Source: Davidsoniella eucalypti (Eukaryota; Ascomycota; Sordariomycetes; Microascales; Ceratocystidaceae). Taken from it: a stretch of 64,000 bases of DNA. The notes beneath the pieces are model-generated. The model was not told the origin of the DNA, did not search any database, and saw only the letters and a list, made by a program, of their open reading frames with translations. The stretch spans positions 186,001 to 250,000 of the forward strand of contig RMBW01000018.1 in NCBI GenBank assembly GCA_004009845.1. The letters run 5' to 3'. Below, in pieces: positions 1 to 11,427 of the stretch. Both the position numbers and the translations under genes were made by a program. Position 1 is the first letter of the stretch. Each line of letters begins with the position of its first letter.

Positions 1-1536
1 GCGCCACTTCTCCCAGTGGTCCTCGCCTCATGTCTCCCTCGCCACTACCTACAACGCCTTCCACGGCACGTCTTGTGCCGTCGCCATTGCGTCCTCAACA
101 TCGTACGCCAGAATCGACACCCCCATCCACAGGATCTCATACTAGCGACAATACTATTGGTACACCCGTGGTACAGATTATCGGCGCTTCGCCAAGCCCT
201 ACGCCGCCATCTAATTCTCCATCCCAGCGATCCTCGGACCGCCGTTTCCTTGATCCCAACGTTACCACGGCTCGATCAGGTTACCGCTTGAATGGCCGGC
301 GTAGTGAGCTACTGCTTCCAGTTATCAACGAAAACAGAGAGTCCGACTGTGCCTTTGCGAGTGCGGAAAGTCCCAGCCTGACTTTCAGTCGCTCCGCTTC
401 TCCACGCCCATTGCCGAGTCCGTCAAGGAATCCCCATTTTCCACAAGGCACTCACATGATACCTCCTCGTTTTACGTCTAGCTCAGCTGTCAATGAGTAC
501 GGAATGCCTCGCATCCCTCGGGTGCGAGAGTATACCGGCAGACTGACTGATGGATCTCAGTTACAGTCAAATTCCTCAGTGTACGGCCAGACTCTCGATT
601 CCCTACCGCTTCCATCTATAGCAGAGCACGGCCAAAGTGCTATAGACAAACCATTATCTAAACGTTTTAGCTTAAGTGATATCAAAGATGTATTTCAAAA
701 GCCACCCGAAGGATCATATCAAAACGAACAGACTATCCGGCAGAACTCAATGTTGATAGCAGAGCTCGAAACAAATATTAATGTAGGCAGATGACATTTT
801 CAACATCAGTCGAAGCTAGTTACTGATAATACCACCTCTTGATCAAAACTACTAGGTCCCAGAAAAATCCCTTCTAGATATACTACAGCTTCTTCTATCC
901 AAGCGGTACAGCCGGAAGCCGTCCTCCATCGCAGTTTCTATTCGACAAGGCCAGTGTATAGCCTTTGGGGGAACTCTAGATGGGGCGTATATCTTGACCA
1001 TCTACGCACTTCCAGATCAAGTTCTAGAAGCCTCGAACCGTCGAAACACACTTTTGTTCCAGCGTTCTTTCAATGAACTACTCAATATCCCGCCATCGCG
1101 TGGAGTTGTGCGATTTGTTGCAGTATCAGATGAATGTCTTGGCCACAACAAAACGACTGTACTGGGGGAGATCCAGGAATACTATCGGCGGCGCAAAGAT
1201 ACGGGGAGAGATACCAAGGTCGTGCCATCAAGAGGCATGAGTCTAGACCGTAAGAGATCACGTGGATTGCTTGGACGAAAGGTTAGTTTGTCTTTTCATA
1301 TAACGGAATTTCCTTCCCTCATACTAACACTAACAACCTGATAGTCGCTTAGCAGCATTCGGACACTACTTGATTCAAACCAGGAACAAGATATCAGCAT
1401 AGCAACTATGTCATTAGACGATTCTGATCTCATTAGGCAAAGCGGCAAGCGACGGAATCTCATCGAGTTCTTCAACCGGATACATCGTAGGGAAAGCCCG
1501 AGTCTCAAGCGAGAATTAAGCCAAAATTCTTCCTAG
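1..1536 (+). CDS. MIF (macrophage migration inhibitory factor)-domain protein, 5' partial
   Basis: The frame is open at the left edge, so the start lies outside. Exons are <1-782, 856-1281 and 1345-1536. The introns (73 and 63 nt) have GTAGGC/CTAG and GTTAGT/ATAG ends, the second with a CTAAC branch point. About 465 residues are visible. The first ~250 are rich in Ser, Pro and Thr and look disordered. The splice at 782/856 joins two halves of a MIF/tautomerase fold: TNINVP, then SSIAVSIRQGQCIAFGG, a YALPDQV strand, and RGVVRFVAVSDECLGHNKT. A basic Ser-rich tail follows. This matches fungal proteins with a long N-terminal extension before a MIF domain. Animal MIF uses an N-terminal proline as catalytic base; here the domain is internal, so tautomerase activity is doubtful. 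No signal peptide can be judged. Family assignment is fairly sure; function is not. Confidence 0.8.
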
Positions 1537-2062
1537 AGAAGCATACCCCCAGCTCATCCAACATAGAACGCTTTGCACCGTAGAAAACCCGGAAAATCTT
1601 AGATATATAGAGAATCAGGATGATTTCAAGCTTGGGTTGAGGACAACAAGCATTGGATTACAGTTGGTTGGACAAAGACTCGGATACTATTCATTTTATT
1701 GTGGCTGAACATTACAAGCTACCCAATGGGGAGCAGAGGGCAGGTGATATTATTAAAAAGGTATTTATTTGAACACAAAACAGCCAGGAAATGAGCAAAA
1801 ACACACAAAGTTACAAAACTGATATCATAGAGCGAGTAAAAGCAAGGCAAAGTTTGCAATTCTATCAGGTGAGGTCGAGCCGCCAAAGATACGCAGCAGA
1901 TATGCCGGCACGCGATGCGATACAGAGAGCCAGTTCCGGGACCGGAATCTAGTGTGTGGCGACAGGACGACAACCAGTATTAAGTTTGGCGAAATAGGCC
2001 AAGAAAAAAGGAAGAAAAGGAAAGATAAGTCGAATAGAGCTGGACCGATCAGCACCGAGAGA
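1537..2062. other. Tail-to-tail intergenic region
   Basis: About 0.5 kb separates the MIF-domain gene (+) from the kelch gene (-), which converge here. It should hold both 3' UTRs. No convincing coding region, RNA gene or repeat is seen. Confidence 0.6.
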
Positions 2063-4063
2063 TCATGGCGGGGACGACGTGTGATTTTTGTGGCTCATGC
2101 CCTCGTCTGAAGATGGCGGCGGACTGTCTGCCGGCAACTGGATCGGCTCTGTCGGTGGTGGTTGGTAGTTCAAGGAGTCGGCAGTTGGTAGCTCGACGGG
2201 GATGCGCTGCTGCGCCTGCAAATACAAGTCCTCGTGGGCCTGGCCTCTCAACGGGGATTGTGGACTGATGCTGCCCGTGTGAGGGTGCATAGCATACGGA
2301 CTACCGTTCATGCCAGCCTGCTGCTGCATAACGTGGTTATGCTGAGCATAAGGCGGGATCATAGCGGGCGGTTGAGCACGCTTAGCAGCGATACGGCGAC
2401 GGAGCAAGATGAAGGCGACAACGGCCGACAGGAGCACACCACATACGACACCGATGGCGATACCGGCAATAGCTCCACCAGATAGCCCGGACGACTTCGT
2501 ACCGCCACCGCCGCTGCTTCCTGAGCTCGTAGCGGCCATACGTGTAGCTGAAACGGCGGTTCGGGTTACTAGAAATTTCACATCCTGGCTGTCGAAGCCG
2601 CCAGACGGAGTAGTCAGCGTGGCAGAGCCGCTGCCATTGCCACCTATGACGGAGACGATAGACGGTGGCACTTGGTACACGGTCTTAGTGGGCTCATAGA
2701 GGTACCATTCGGCGTTGTTAGGGTTGTTGACGCCGGCATCCAGGTTATGTGTGCCCCACTTGTCAGGCGAATCACAGGTAGACGATTGTGGAAAAGTGCC
2801 GCCAATGACAAGCATCTGAGCGCCGTTTGTAACCATGTTGCAGGAGCTGGCGTAGTGCCATGTCGTGCTATTGGGCGTCTCGTAGAACTTGATCCATTTG
2901 AAGGACGGCAGCGAGAGAACATACGTGTTGTCATATCCGGCCTTGTTTGGGTCGTCGGCGTTGGCACCGCCATAGAAGTAGCTGTAGCCAGGTCAGTCAA
3001 TCAGTCCAGTCTTGTCAGGTCTTACTCATACGGGCCTTTGCTTACATGTTATATGAGGAACGATCGGAAGCCCAGGCGCCATCGGCACAGAACCGCCTCC
3101 GGTTGCCCGGGATATCGCCGGAGGCCGTTTGCGTGTACCATCGCTGGTTGGCAATATCATAAAGCAAAATCGAGTCCATGGGCTGTGCCTCAGTCGTGCC
3201 GTTTCCATAGCGGTCGATAATGCCGCCAAAGTACACCAGTACGCCAGTATCGCCCATCGGTAGATAGACCATGACGCCCTCAGCACGGCGCAGTTTATCG
3301 TCCGGCATCGATATGTTCTGCCAGCTCTTGTCGTCCATGCTGTATACCAGTAGGTTTGCAGTGGCAACTGGCACAGGACTATTCCACGATCCACTTGTAA
3401 CATTGTTCTGCCACCCGCCAAAGTAGTAGCCATAGCCATAGCCTGGTGGGGATGCAGCTGCTCCGTAGCTCAGTCCGGAGATTATGGAGTCTTGTTGGTA
3501 CTCCACACTAGTCCAGTTGTTGGCGGTGATGTCATACTCCCATAGCTCGGAACTGGTCGGGGGCGACGCTGTTCCGGGATACTCTCCACCCCATAGATAC
3601 AGTTTGTTGTCGACTGGATCACCCCAGAGCGCTCCTCCCGCTGTTGAAGGTACCTGGCCTGGCTTGGAAATGTTGTTGTATGGCTGCGGCATGCCTTGGG
3701 ACGAAACTGAGTTGAGGGGCTGGTTTATGAAGTACGTATCTGTTCAGTCCAACACGCCACGCGCAAGACGGCGGCACATAGTTGTTAGTCGACAGTAGCA
3801 ATATATATCGACTACAGGAACCAAATAAAACCCCGGCATATTCGTTCAAACTTACTTGTGACGTTATTTGGGTTGACACCATCGGTGCCTGGCCAGTTGA
3901 GAATTCCGCTATCAATATACAGCACATCGTTGACTACGGCTGTTCGGTGGCCCCAGCGACGGCAGAAGTTGGTGATGGGGTCGTTATCCTGTACCGAGGG
4001 CCGAACCAAGGCAGCCAACGTGCCCAGAAGAAGGCCGATATGGCGGCTTCGTCGATGCGGCAT
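2063..4063 (-). CDS. Kelch-repeat protein, predicted type I membrane protein
   Basis: Three exons, 4063-3856, 3739-3046 and 2981-2063, give 606 residues. Introns are 116 and 64 nt, both with GTAAG donors. The chosen ATG at 4063 starts MPHRRSRHIG followed by a hydrophobic stretch, a plausible signal peptide; an in-frame ATG at 4111 would add 16 residues and bury it. Kelch-type units follow: GHRTAVVNDVLYIDSG, DNKLYLWGGEYPG, GYYFGGWQ, GVLVYFGGIIDRYG, YFYGGAN and QMLVIGGTF. A Ser/Gly linker leads to one membrane span at about residues 470-494 (GGAIAGIAIGVVCGVLL), then RRR and a Pro/Gln-rich cytoplasmic tail of ~110 residues. The propeller would face the lumen or cell wall. Fungal kelch proteins with this layout are common but poorly characterised; no specific role is claimed. 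It converges on the MIF-domain gene. Confidence 0.85.
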
Positions 4064-7000
4064 AGCTACTATTCCTGAGTGGGAGGGAAGGAGTTTTCTT
4101 GGCGAAGACAAAATCTGGAATCAAAATCTAGACTTGCTAGGTTCAGTATATACGGAGGGTAAACGAACGAGGCAGTGGACAAAACACCAGAAACAAAAAC
4201 AAAAAATGAACGGAAGAAATACAAAAGAAGAGTTGTTTGAGAAATGGGGGCCACCAACATCGATATACTTGCCAACTGCGTCTCTTGTACGTCTTACTCT
4301 CTTACTCTTTTTTTTTTTTTGCCCTCGACCTTTGCTTAGGTGTTTACATTCCCTCTATCTTTTCCCTTGGGTACAGCAAGCGGAAACCAAGCAAGAAAGA
4401 AGCTGACCAAAGTGAAAAAAAAGACTTGCTGCAGCTACTTTTGTTGGCTCAGCCTATCACAATATTGAAGTCCAGAGGCGTCCAGGGGGGTTGGGGGGGG
4501 TGCAGACAGTAAAAAAGGTGATCAAGATGGGGGAGAAGAATAATCAGCCTGATAATTACGAAAACAAAAAACAGCCATAGATGGATGATCGGGGATATAT
4601 TCTTAACGCCATTTTTGACACAACTTTCATCGGGAAATGTCTTCCTATTCTGTGACAACTATGAAATAGAGGAAATATCGACAGAGAGAGCAGCAATGGG
4701 CCACTCAGCATTTGTATTCTCTTTCTCATTCGCCTGCCTTCTTTGCTGTATGTACAGCTTCCCACTGCTTCTGCAGCTTTCTTCTCGCCAGCCTTCGTCC
4801 TGCTTATTCATTTTCCCAATAGACCATGATATTGCCGGCCTTAATAAGCCACCTCATTGTGGATTCAAAGCTGCAGCAGCTGCAGAGCGGCAAGTCCAGC
4901 TCCTTTTTATCGTATTTGCATAGCAAAGCAAAAAAGAAAAAAAGGTCCACACCATCTCTGCGATGTGTCTGAATATAGCCAGTAGACCTCGATTTATCAT
5001 TGCGTTTTATTCGGCTTTTATATTAATTCTTGCCCTTTTCTTATCAAACCCCTTGTAGCCAGGCTTGTGCGACGTTGGGTCTGAATGTATAGTGGATTTT
5101 GAGCTAAAGACAAAGACAGCAATCACCCCACAGACATCTAGGCAACTACAGCACCTGTTCTTTTGTTTTCTTCATTTACCCTTTCATTTGTTTTCTTCTT
5201 CCTTATTTTCCTCCATCGCCCGATTTTAGGCCGGATGTAAGCCTGCATGTTGGCCAACCAGGGCCCCCTCGTTATCTTTTGCTGACCGGCTCTGGCCTCC
5301 AAGACATTATGAAGGGGCCATTTCACCATTCTGATTTGTGCATATATCTTATGAATAAGAAACCAAAGTACGCTACTTTGTTTTTCTGTCTGCGCCTTCA
5401 TCCTGATCTCCTCCTGGTTGATTTACGGGGTTTTAGCTTCGGAGACTTTTTCTTTATTTACGTGAATTGTCCTGGGCAGATCAATTTCCTCGCGCGTGTT
5501 TGTTTGTTTATTTTTTCGATCCTCCAACTATGTATATATGCAACTATATATTGTACATACATATATCTTGATTGCTCGCTACGTCGCTATACCATGCTGT
5601 AGTATCATGTCTTAACTCATACAGTATACAGGAGCAACTGATAGAATCAAGCATCGTAGTCGGAGAGGTTCTTATCAAGTACATCATCTTGCTCTTTTGC
5701 TGCTATGATATATCTCGTCTTGTTTATCGCGCTGATCTTCGTTTTTGTCCGCCACCGCCATTTGCACATCATGATTACTACTAGATGGGAACTTGTTTTT
5801 TTGTGAGTGTCTTACTCGTAGCGGAAATAGCAGAGTCTGCAGATAAGGAAAATCAAGCCTTAATAGGTTGCCTCGCTGTCACTCATCAATTAATCACCAG
5901 TTCCCGTACGTATTAGTCATTGCTGTAGTTCCAGAATTCATGTCTATGGCCCAACGTGTCGATGTCTTGTTATGCCTCTGGCCTTTTTTTTGTTTTCTAA
6001 ATATTACCGAATCTTGCTTTTGTTCTCGAGACATCCTTTCATTTCTTGTTTTCTTCCCTGGGTTCAAGCCGGAATTGTCTACTTATTGTCCTCTTTTCGG
6101 TAACCTACGTATCCTATCTTTTCTCTCCCGCCAGACAGTGTTTCACTACCTTCTCTCCGTCGGCAAAAAAGAAAATAACCAAGCCCCTAGCAATCAAACT
6201 AAGTATACAGTGTTACGGGAACCAGCTGTCGCCATGTTTGTCTCGGCAGCCCGTATCATGTCCATATAGGCATTAAAGCACACATTCTCTCCAATCCTCT
6301 TCCTTATAATCGTATGCACGATTGTACACTCGCCCACTCCATCTTTCCCTAGTCGTCCTCAGTCACAGGAAGATTCCGTCTGTGCTGTGCTGTCACTAGC
6401 CTACAATTACTTGTCTTGCTGTCAGGATGGATCCCATGGCTCGCGCTTGTCCTGCCCTTTTCTGTGCCCAGTTTCTGTGTCCGGCTTCTGTATCTAGCTT
6501 TTGTAGCAAGGGTCTCCCACTCTGTAACCGAGACCCCAGGCAGACTTCTGCCATTTATTCTTTTTTATATCTATTTTCTTAGTCTCGCTGTGCCATGGCC
6601 AAGCTTCGTCATATGACAGAATCTCCCGCTTCTTTCTGTTTGTCCTGCCCGGTGGTCCAGTCCAATTAAGATATAGATCCACACAGCTTACGGCTTACGG
6701 TCTTCCCAATCCTGCCTCACTCTTGTACATGTATGTGATGTATACTAATAAGATTATTGTGTAGAATGTATACATACTTATAGTTGTAGATGTAGACTGT
6801 TTTACTGTGCTCTTTTTTTTTTTTTTGCAAGCTCAAGGCTGCCTGTTTCATTAGCAGGCAGGGACACTATGCTCAGGCATTAAACTTCAACAAAATATTT
6901 GACCCTCTGTTATTTTTACTGTTCCTTTTCAGCCCCTTGCCTAATGTAGGCGACTTACAGATGACTTGGCTTTAAATCCCAAGCTAGTCACCAAGTTAGT

Positions 7001-7612
7001 CAGCCAAGTTTACATGTATATAAACTATATAAATATGTGCTTTGTAATGCTAATACACAGTACCTATGTATACATATAAAAATGCTCAAACATCGCTGGC
7101 AGTAATGCAGACGCAGGATTACAGGAGAAGGATAATGTCCATAGGATGAGGCCACTATAGCAAGCTGGTCGGATACTTTACGGTTCATACACAGATACGA
7201 GCAACATGGAGACATAGAAAGGACAAATAAGGAATGGGTCGTATGTTACTGCCTGTGAACCTTCAAGCCCAAGGCGTTATGGTTTTCATGCGGGGCGTTG
7301 TACTTTGTCGCGCTAACATAAAACAACATTTTCTTCAAGCTAAGACAATTTGACATAACTATAGGGTTAATAAACCCCCAATAGCGACAATTGTGTCGGA
7401 TAATTATCGGTACTCTATCGCATCAAGCTTCAATGTTTCTTCAGCCTTGGATGTTTTTTTTTTCCAAAAAAGTCAAAATCAAATACAAGTACAAAAAACC
7501 CGAATTTAATCGAATCTAACGCCAATTCTTTCTACTGTTCAATTATTTGCTTAGAAATTAAACACTCGAATTAAAAACCTTTAATTATCTCCCAATAAAA
7601 ACTATCAACAAA
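4064..7612. other. 3.5-kb gene-free region between divergent genes
   Basis: The kelch gene (-) and SYF2 (+) diverge from here. The sequence is AT-rich with T runs (for example about 4307-4320 and 6812-6826) and a G-rich tract at about 4486-4500. Several short open frames are present but show no domain, no coding-like composition and no splice-supported extension. Nothing else is supported; promoters and UTRs of the flanking genes are presumably at its two ends. Confidence 0.5.
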
Positions 7613-8503
7613 ATGGTCGACAAAATGGCCGACAAAAATGGAACCAAGGCTACAAACGCCTCCAAATCCGAACAACCCATTCCCTCGGCTTTGTCTACTC
7701 CTGCAGTCACTACCACCGAGCCCGAATCTTCAGCCTCTGCTCCCGCAGCCTCGTCAGCCGCCGCGCGAGCCGAAGAGCGCCGGGCGCGCTTCAAAGCCCT
7801 CCAAGCCCGCACCAAGACCTCAGCGCAAGCCAACTTTGAAGAAGCCGTCAAGGAGTCACAGCGCGCCGGCCAAGATCCGACGCAGGTGACGGCGTTGAAC
7901 CGCAAGCACGCCATCGCATCCCAGAAACTTCTAAAGGCAGACATTGAAGATGCGGGCGGTGACTTTGAGCGCAAGCGGGCGTGGGACTGGACAATCGAGG
8001 AGAGTGAACGCTGGGATAAGCGTATCAAGAAGAAGACTAATGCCCGCGACAACAATGCCTTTTCCGACCATCGCTCCGAGGGCAACAAGATGTATAAGCG
8101 ACAGGTGCGCAATATGGACGTCGATGTGGAGAAATATCACCGCGATAAGATGGCTGCGATCGAGCGGGCCGCTGCGGCTGGTGGACTGGACATTGTCGAG
8201 ACTGAAGATGGCGAGTTGATTGCAGTGGATAAAGACGGCTCTTTCTACTCAACGGCGGATAGCACGACGTTTGCGTCGAATAAGCCGGATAAGGCGGCTG
8301 TCGATAGACTCGTGGCGGACATGAAGCGGGCAGAGGAAGTGCGGTTGAAGAAGAGACGGGAACGCATGGCACAGAATGGTGATGATGGGGACGTCACTTA
8401 TATCAACGAGAAGAACAAGCAGTTCAACCAGAAGCTGGCGCGTTTCTACAACAAATACACGGCCGAAATTCGCGACAGTTTCGAGCGCGGAACCATGATC
8501 TAG
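7613..8503 (+). CDS. SYF2: Pre-mRNA-splicing factor SYF2
   Basis: A single exon of 296 residues. SYF2 is a component of the NineTeen/Prp19-associated complex, present in activated and catalytic spliceosomes in the nucleus. The C-terminal two thirds match the SYF2 domain: ERKRAWDWTIEESERWDKR, then KMYKRQVRNMDVDVEKYH, then the conserved block ETEDGELIAVDKDGSFYST, and a very conserved end NEKLARFYNKYT-like motif (here NQKLARFYNKYTAEIRDSFE). The first ~55 residues are an Ala/Ser/Thr-rich leader and the next part is a basic helical segment. The first ATG is at 7613; a second in-frame ATG at 7625 is equally possible. It ends 153 bp from the convergent COQ11 gene, so their 3' UTRs probably overlap. 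Length is normal for the family. No oddity seen. Confidence 0.95.
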   Translation: MVDKMADKNGTKATNASKSEQPIPSALSTPAVTTTEPESSASAPAASSAAARAEERRARFKALQARTKTSAQANFEEAVKESQRAGQDPTQVTALNRKHAIASQKLLKADIEDAGGDFERKRAWDWTIEESERWDKRIKKKTNARDNNAFSDHRSEGNKMYKRQVRNMDVDVEKYHRDKMAAIERAAAAGGLDIVETEDGELIAVDKDGSFYSTADSTTFASNKPDKAAVDRLVADMKRAEEVRLKKRRERMAQNGDDGDVTYINEKNKQFNQKLARFYNKYTAEIRDSFERGTMI

Positions 8504-8656
8504 GCCTGCTCTATCACAGTCTTGTCTTTTTCAGTTATCATGGTACGATCTTGGCGCGTGTTAATATATCAGCATTCTATTGTACAATTCTTCGTTTGTC
8601 GTTATCCTGACGTTGCTTGCTTTATCTCGACATAACCAACCATCACCCTCAACACC

Positions 8657-9707
8657 TCATAGCATCGAGTTGCGCCAGTTCTTGGTTGACAGCTCTTCGA
8701 TTTGCTGCACTTCCAACGCGCCCTTGACGTCCTCTGAGCTCAAGGCTTCCACTGTTGCCTGTGCCACTGTATCGACCAATAGTGGCTTGACCAGTCCATT
8801 ACCTCCTCTACCCAGCAGGCTACCTAAGAAACCCTTGGTCATGCCATCCAACAGCGTCGCTGCTCCATTGGCTGCCGCTACACCTAGCGTGAACTTGCGC
8901 GACGGGTCGTACATGAATGGCGCGCGCACAAAAACACTCCGTAGAGTAGAAAAGTCTCGCGCAATCACGTGCTCTGCTTCCCGCTTCGTGCTGAGGTACC
9001 GCATCGGCACACCGGGCGGACAGGTGGCTGCAGAGAGTAGTGCGAATGCTTTTACATTGGAAGCGGCGGCTTCGCGTGCTAGAGTTATAGCGGAGTCTCG
9101 GTTCATGGATTCATATGTTGGCCTACCATGGGCAGAACTTGAGGTGGAAGACGGAGAAGATCTCGGGGCCTTATCGAATGGGTTGGATGGCTTCTTTGGT
9201 GTCGTTGAAGTGGAGTCTATGAGTTTACGGATTCCAGAGACGATGTCTTCAGTGCCGCGTACTAGGTCCTTGTAGTCAGCCTCAAGAAGTATGCCCATGC
9301 TGTGCACAACGTAATCGGCATCGCTGAGCAGTGAGCGATATGTACTCGCGTCTAGAAGATCTGCCCGTTCCCACGATACTTTATGGGCCCAGGTTGGCGG
9401 TGCCTTTGAATCGGACACCGAGTCCCATCGTGGTTGACCAGAACGGCTGTACATATATTTATTAGCTAGCTTGAATGAAAGACGGTAGAAAGCCCTACTC
9501 AATATATTTTCTGAGGTAGAAATCAGAGCTTTTTGAATACACAGTGAACTTTACAACTTCACCACGTGCTCTAGTGTTGTCGTTATTGTTGATATATTAT
9601 GCATACCTGATAGACATGACATCCCAGCCACGAGCAACTGCAAATTTGCAGATTCGAGAGCCAACAAATCCGTTTCCGCCACATACAACGATGCGTTTAG
9701 ATGCCAT
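8657..9707 (-). CDS. COQ11: COQ11-like atypical short-chain dehydrogenase (NAD(P)-binding)
   Basis: Two exons, 9707-9607 and 9446-8657, give 296 residues; the 160-nt intron has a GTATGC donor and a TACAG acceptor. The N-terminus carries the dinucleotide-binding loop VVCGGNGFVGSRIC (glycines at residues 10, 11, 13 and 16), then SISRSGQPRW, WERADLLD, the YVVHSMGILLE strand, a YESMNRDSA segment with Tyr and later the KREAEHVIA helix. This is the NDUFA9-like, extended atypical SDR group to which yeast Coq11 (YLR290C) belongs; Coq11 associates with the coenzyme Q biosynthetic complex on the mitochondrial inner membrane. The first intron separates the first strand-turn-helix from the rest. It shares a 404-bp divergent promoter with YAF9 and converges on SYF2. 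Family placement is firm; the exact orthology is inferred. Confidence 0.85.
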
Positions 9708-10111
9708 TATTTCCGAAGAAAATATAAATTGTGAATCTAATTAGTGGTTGTGATGTGATGTTGGTGGAAAATTGAAGCTCTCTGAAACTAGAAAAAAGCT
9801 TCTATAGCTCTAAGTCGTCATTGGCTCCACTTTCACGTAGCTGGTAGCTGTTAGGGCCTTGTAAGATAGGGTTACGAGAACCGAATAAAAAGTTGGTGTT
9901 ACATCACAGCCTTGTAGGTGGGATGCGACAGCGAAACAAGCACGGCTACTGGAATTTAATTCGCATTCCATGACCAATTGTTTTTTTGTTTTTGTGTTTT
10001 TTTTTTTTATTCTTGCATTGCGACGAATATCCAGTTCTTTTCTATAATCTTCCCTTCATAAAGAACAATTTGTGTATCGAAGCCTGAGAGTTGCCGTAGG
10101 CGCAATTGCAA
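9708..10111. promoter_or_regulatory. Divergent promoter COQ11 / YAF9
   Basis: The 404 bp between two start codons on opposite strands must hold both promoters. A long T tract interrupted by a few other bases spans about 9979-10010, roughly 100 bp before the YAF9 ATG; poly(dA:dT) tracts of this kind commonly mark nucleosome-free promoters. No clear TATA box is seen on either side. Confidence 0.5.
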
Positions 10112-11217
10112 ATGGCACCGCAAACACAGCTTGGCAAGCGCATGAAAGGCGTCCAAGTACATCGCCCATTCATCTACGGAACTACTGCGAAGCCATTCGA
10201 CGACAAGCACAACCCAAAGCCACCCGGGGTTCCGGACGATCACACGCATTCGTGGCAGGTGTTTATCAAGGGTGTCGACGACACGGACATCACGTATTGG
10301 TTGCGCCGCGTACAGTTCAAGCTACACGAATCGATCCCGAACCATGTGCGTAGTATGTCAAATCTTCTCTCCTTCCACTATAGCTTCTTATATATTCTGC
10401 TTACTGATATCTGTATCTCTATGTAGTGGTCGAGGGCGAATTCGGCAAGCCCTTCACCGTCGAAGAAACCGGCTGGGGCGAATTTGAAATCACCCTCAAG
10501 CTCTACTACGTCGCCGAGTCTGGCGAGAAGCCGCAGACTCTCTACCACCACCTGCGTCTCCACCCATACGGCCGTACCGAGGAAGAAAAAGAAGCCATGC
10601 GCGTGCCGGACGGCGAAGTCAAAGCCTGGATCTACGAAGAACAGCTTTTCAACGAACCCTACGAGACCTTTTACGACCTGCTCACCCAAGGTGCCCACCC
10701 CAAGGGTTTTGCTGGTGGTGTAGCCGCCGCTATAGCCGCCGCTAACGCAGCTTCTGGAGGCACCGGCGGCTCAGGCAGCGTAGCCACTCCCACATCGGCA
10801 ACACCAACACCGACGTCTGCTACCAAGGGGAAAGGCAAAGCCAAGAATTCCGCCGCGGCGGCAGCAGCAGCAGCAGCCGCAGCCGCAGCCGCTCTACCAT
10901 CCCTCCCAGACCCGAAAAGTGGTGCTGTTTGGGAACGTTCCGCACTTCTTCCTTCCGTCATCCGCAGTGGCGCACCGTTTAGTCGCGAAGCCGAACAACT
11001 CGAAGTCAATCGATTGGGCGCAGCCACCGTCAAAGCCGGAGCAATGGCGAAGAAAATGCAAGAGGAGCTCAAGAAAAAAGAAGCAATGCTGGCAAAACTA
11101 AAAGAAGAAAATGTCAAGGCTGCGGCTGCCGTAAAAGCAGCAGCAGCAACAGCAGCAGCAGCCGCAGCTTCTTCTTCTTCTTCTTCTGCGGCCGCTACTG
11201 CGTCGGGTAAAGCCTAG
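10112..11217 (+). CDS. YAF9: YEATS-domain protein YAF9
   Basis: Exons 10112-10352 and 10427-11217 give 343 residues. The 74-nt intron has a GTATGT donor and ATGTAG acceptor and sits inside the YEATS domain. Yaf9 is a histone-acyl-lysine reader shared by the SWR1 (H2A.Z deposition) and NuA4 (H4/H2A acetylation) complexes. The start MAPQTQLGKRMKGVQVHRP, then HTHSWQVFIKGV, the junction RVQFKLHES, and EETGWGEFEITLKLYYV with YHHLRLHPYG are classic YEATS strands, including the aromatic cage positions. After the domain, about 110 residues of Ala/Ser/Thr repeats (a run of Ala codons near 10856-10893) interrupt the protein before the C-terminal coiled coil at about residues 280-310 (AKKMQEELKKKEAMLAKLK) that binds the complexes. 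It ends in Ala and Ser runs and a TAG. See the separate entry for the open frame beyond this stop. Confidence 0.92.
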
Positions 11218-11427
11218 AATGCTAAACCTGGTAGTACTGCTCAGATAGCCCCGGATGCAGAGGCTGGGGCAGATGTAGCTGGCCTGGCAACTGTTATGCG
11301 CCGGTCGAATCGGACAACTCGGGGTCGGAGATCGTCGGTTATGTATGGCTCAGACGATGAAGACGGAAACCCAAATACAGGTGATACCAGTGCAAATGCA
11401 GGAGTTCCAGATGGAGGAGATACTTGA
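11218..11427 (+). other. In-frame open extension after the YAF9 stop
   Basis: Immediately after the YAF9 TAG the same frame stays open for 69 codons to a TGA at 11425-11427. The encoded segment looks coding rather than like UTR: it contains MRRSNRTTRGRRSSVMYG followed by an acidic SDDEDG patch. It could be a lost C-terminal tail cut off by a new stop codon, a readthrough extension, or the product of a spliced variant. No normal-length intron with good sites obviously skips the TAG. Coding status is uncertain. Confidence 0.4.

Noticed and set aside
4484..4500. G-rich tract as a G-quadruplex
   Set aside because: Only two long G runs (6 and 8) separated by TT; an intramolecular four-tract quadruplex is not clearly possible.
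5868..6269. 133-aa open frame in the kelch-SYF2 spacer
   Set aside because: Low complexity, Phe/Leu-rich, no domain, no splice context.
10671..11117. 148-aa open frame antisense to YAF9
   Set aside because: It is the complement of Ala/Ser repeat codons in YAF9 and has no independent coding signal.
11204..11241. A 38-nt intron removing the YAF9 stop
   Set aside because: Too short for a fungal intron and it would put the downstream sequence into another frame that stops soon.
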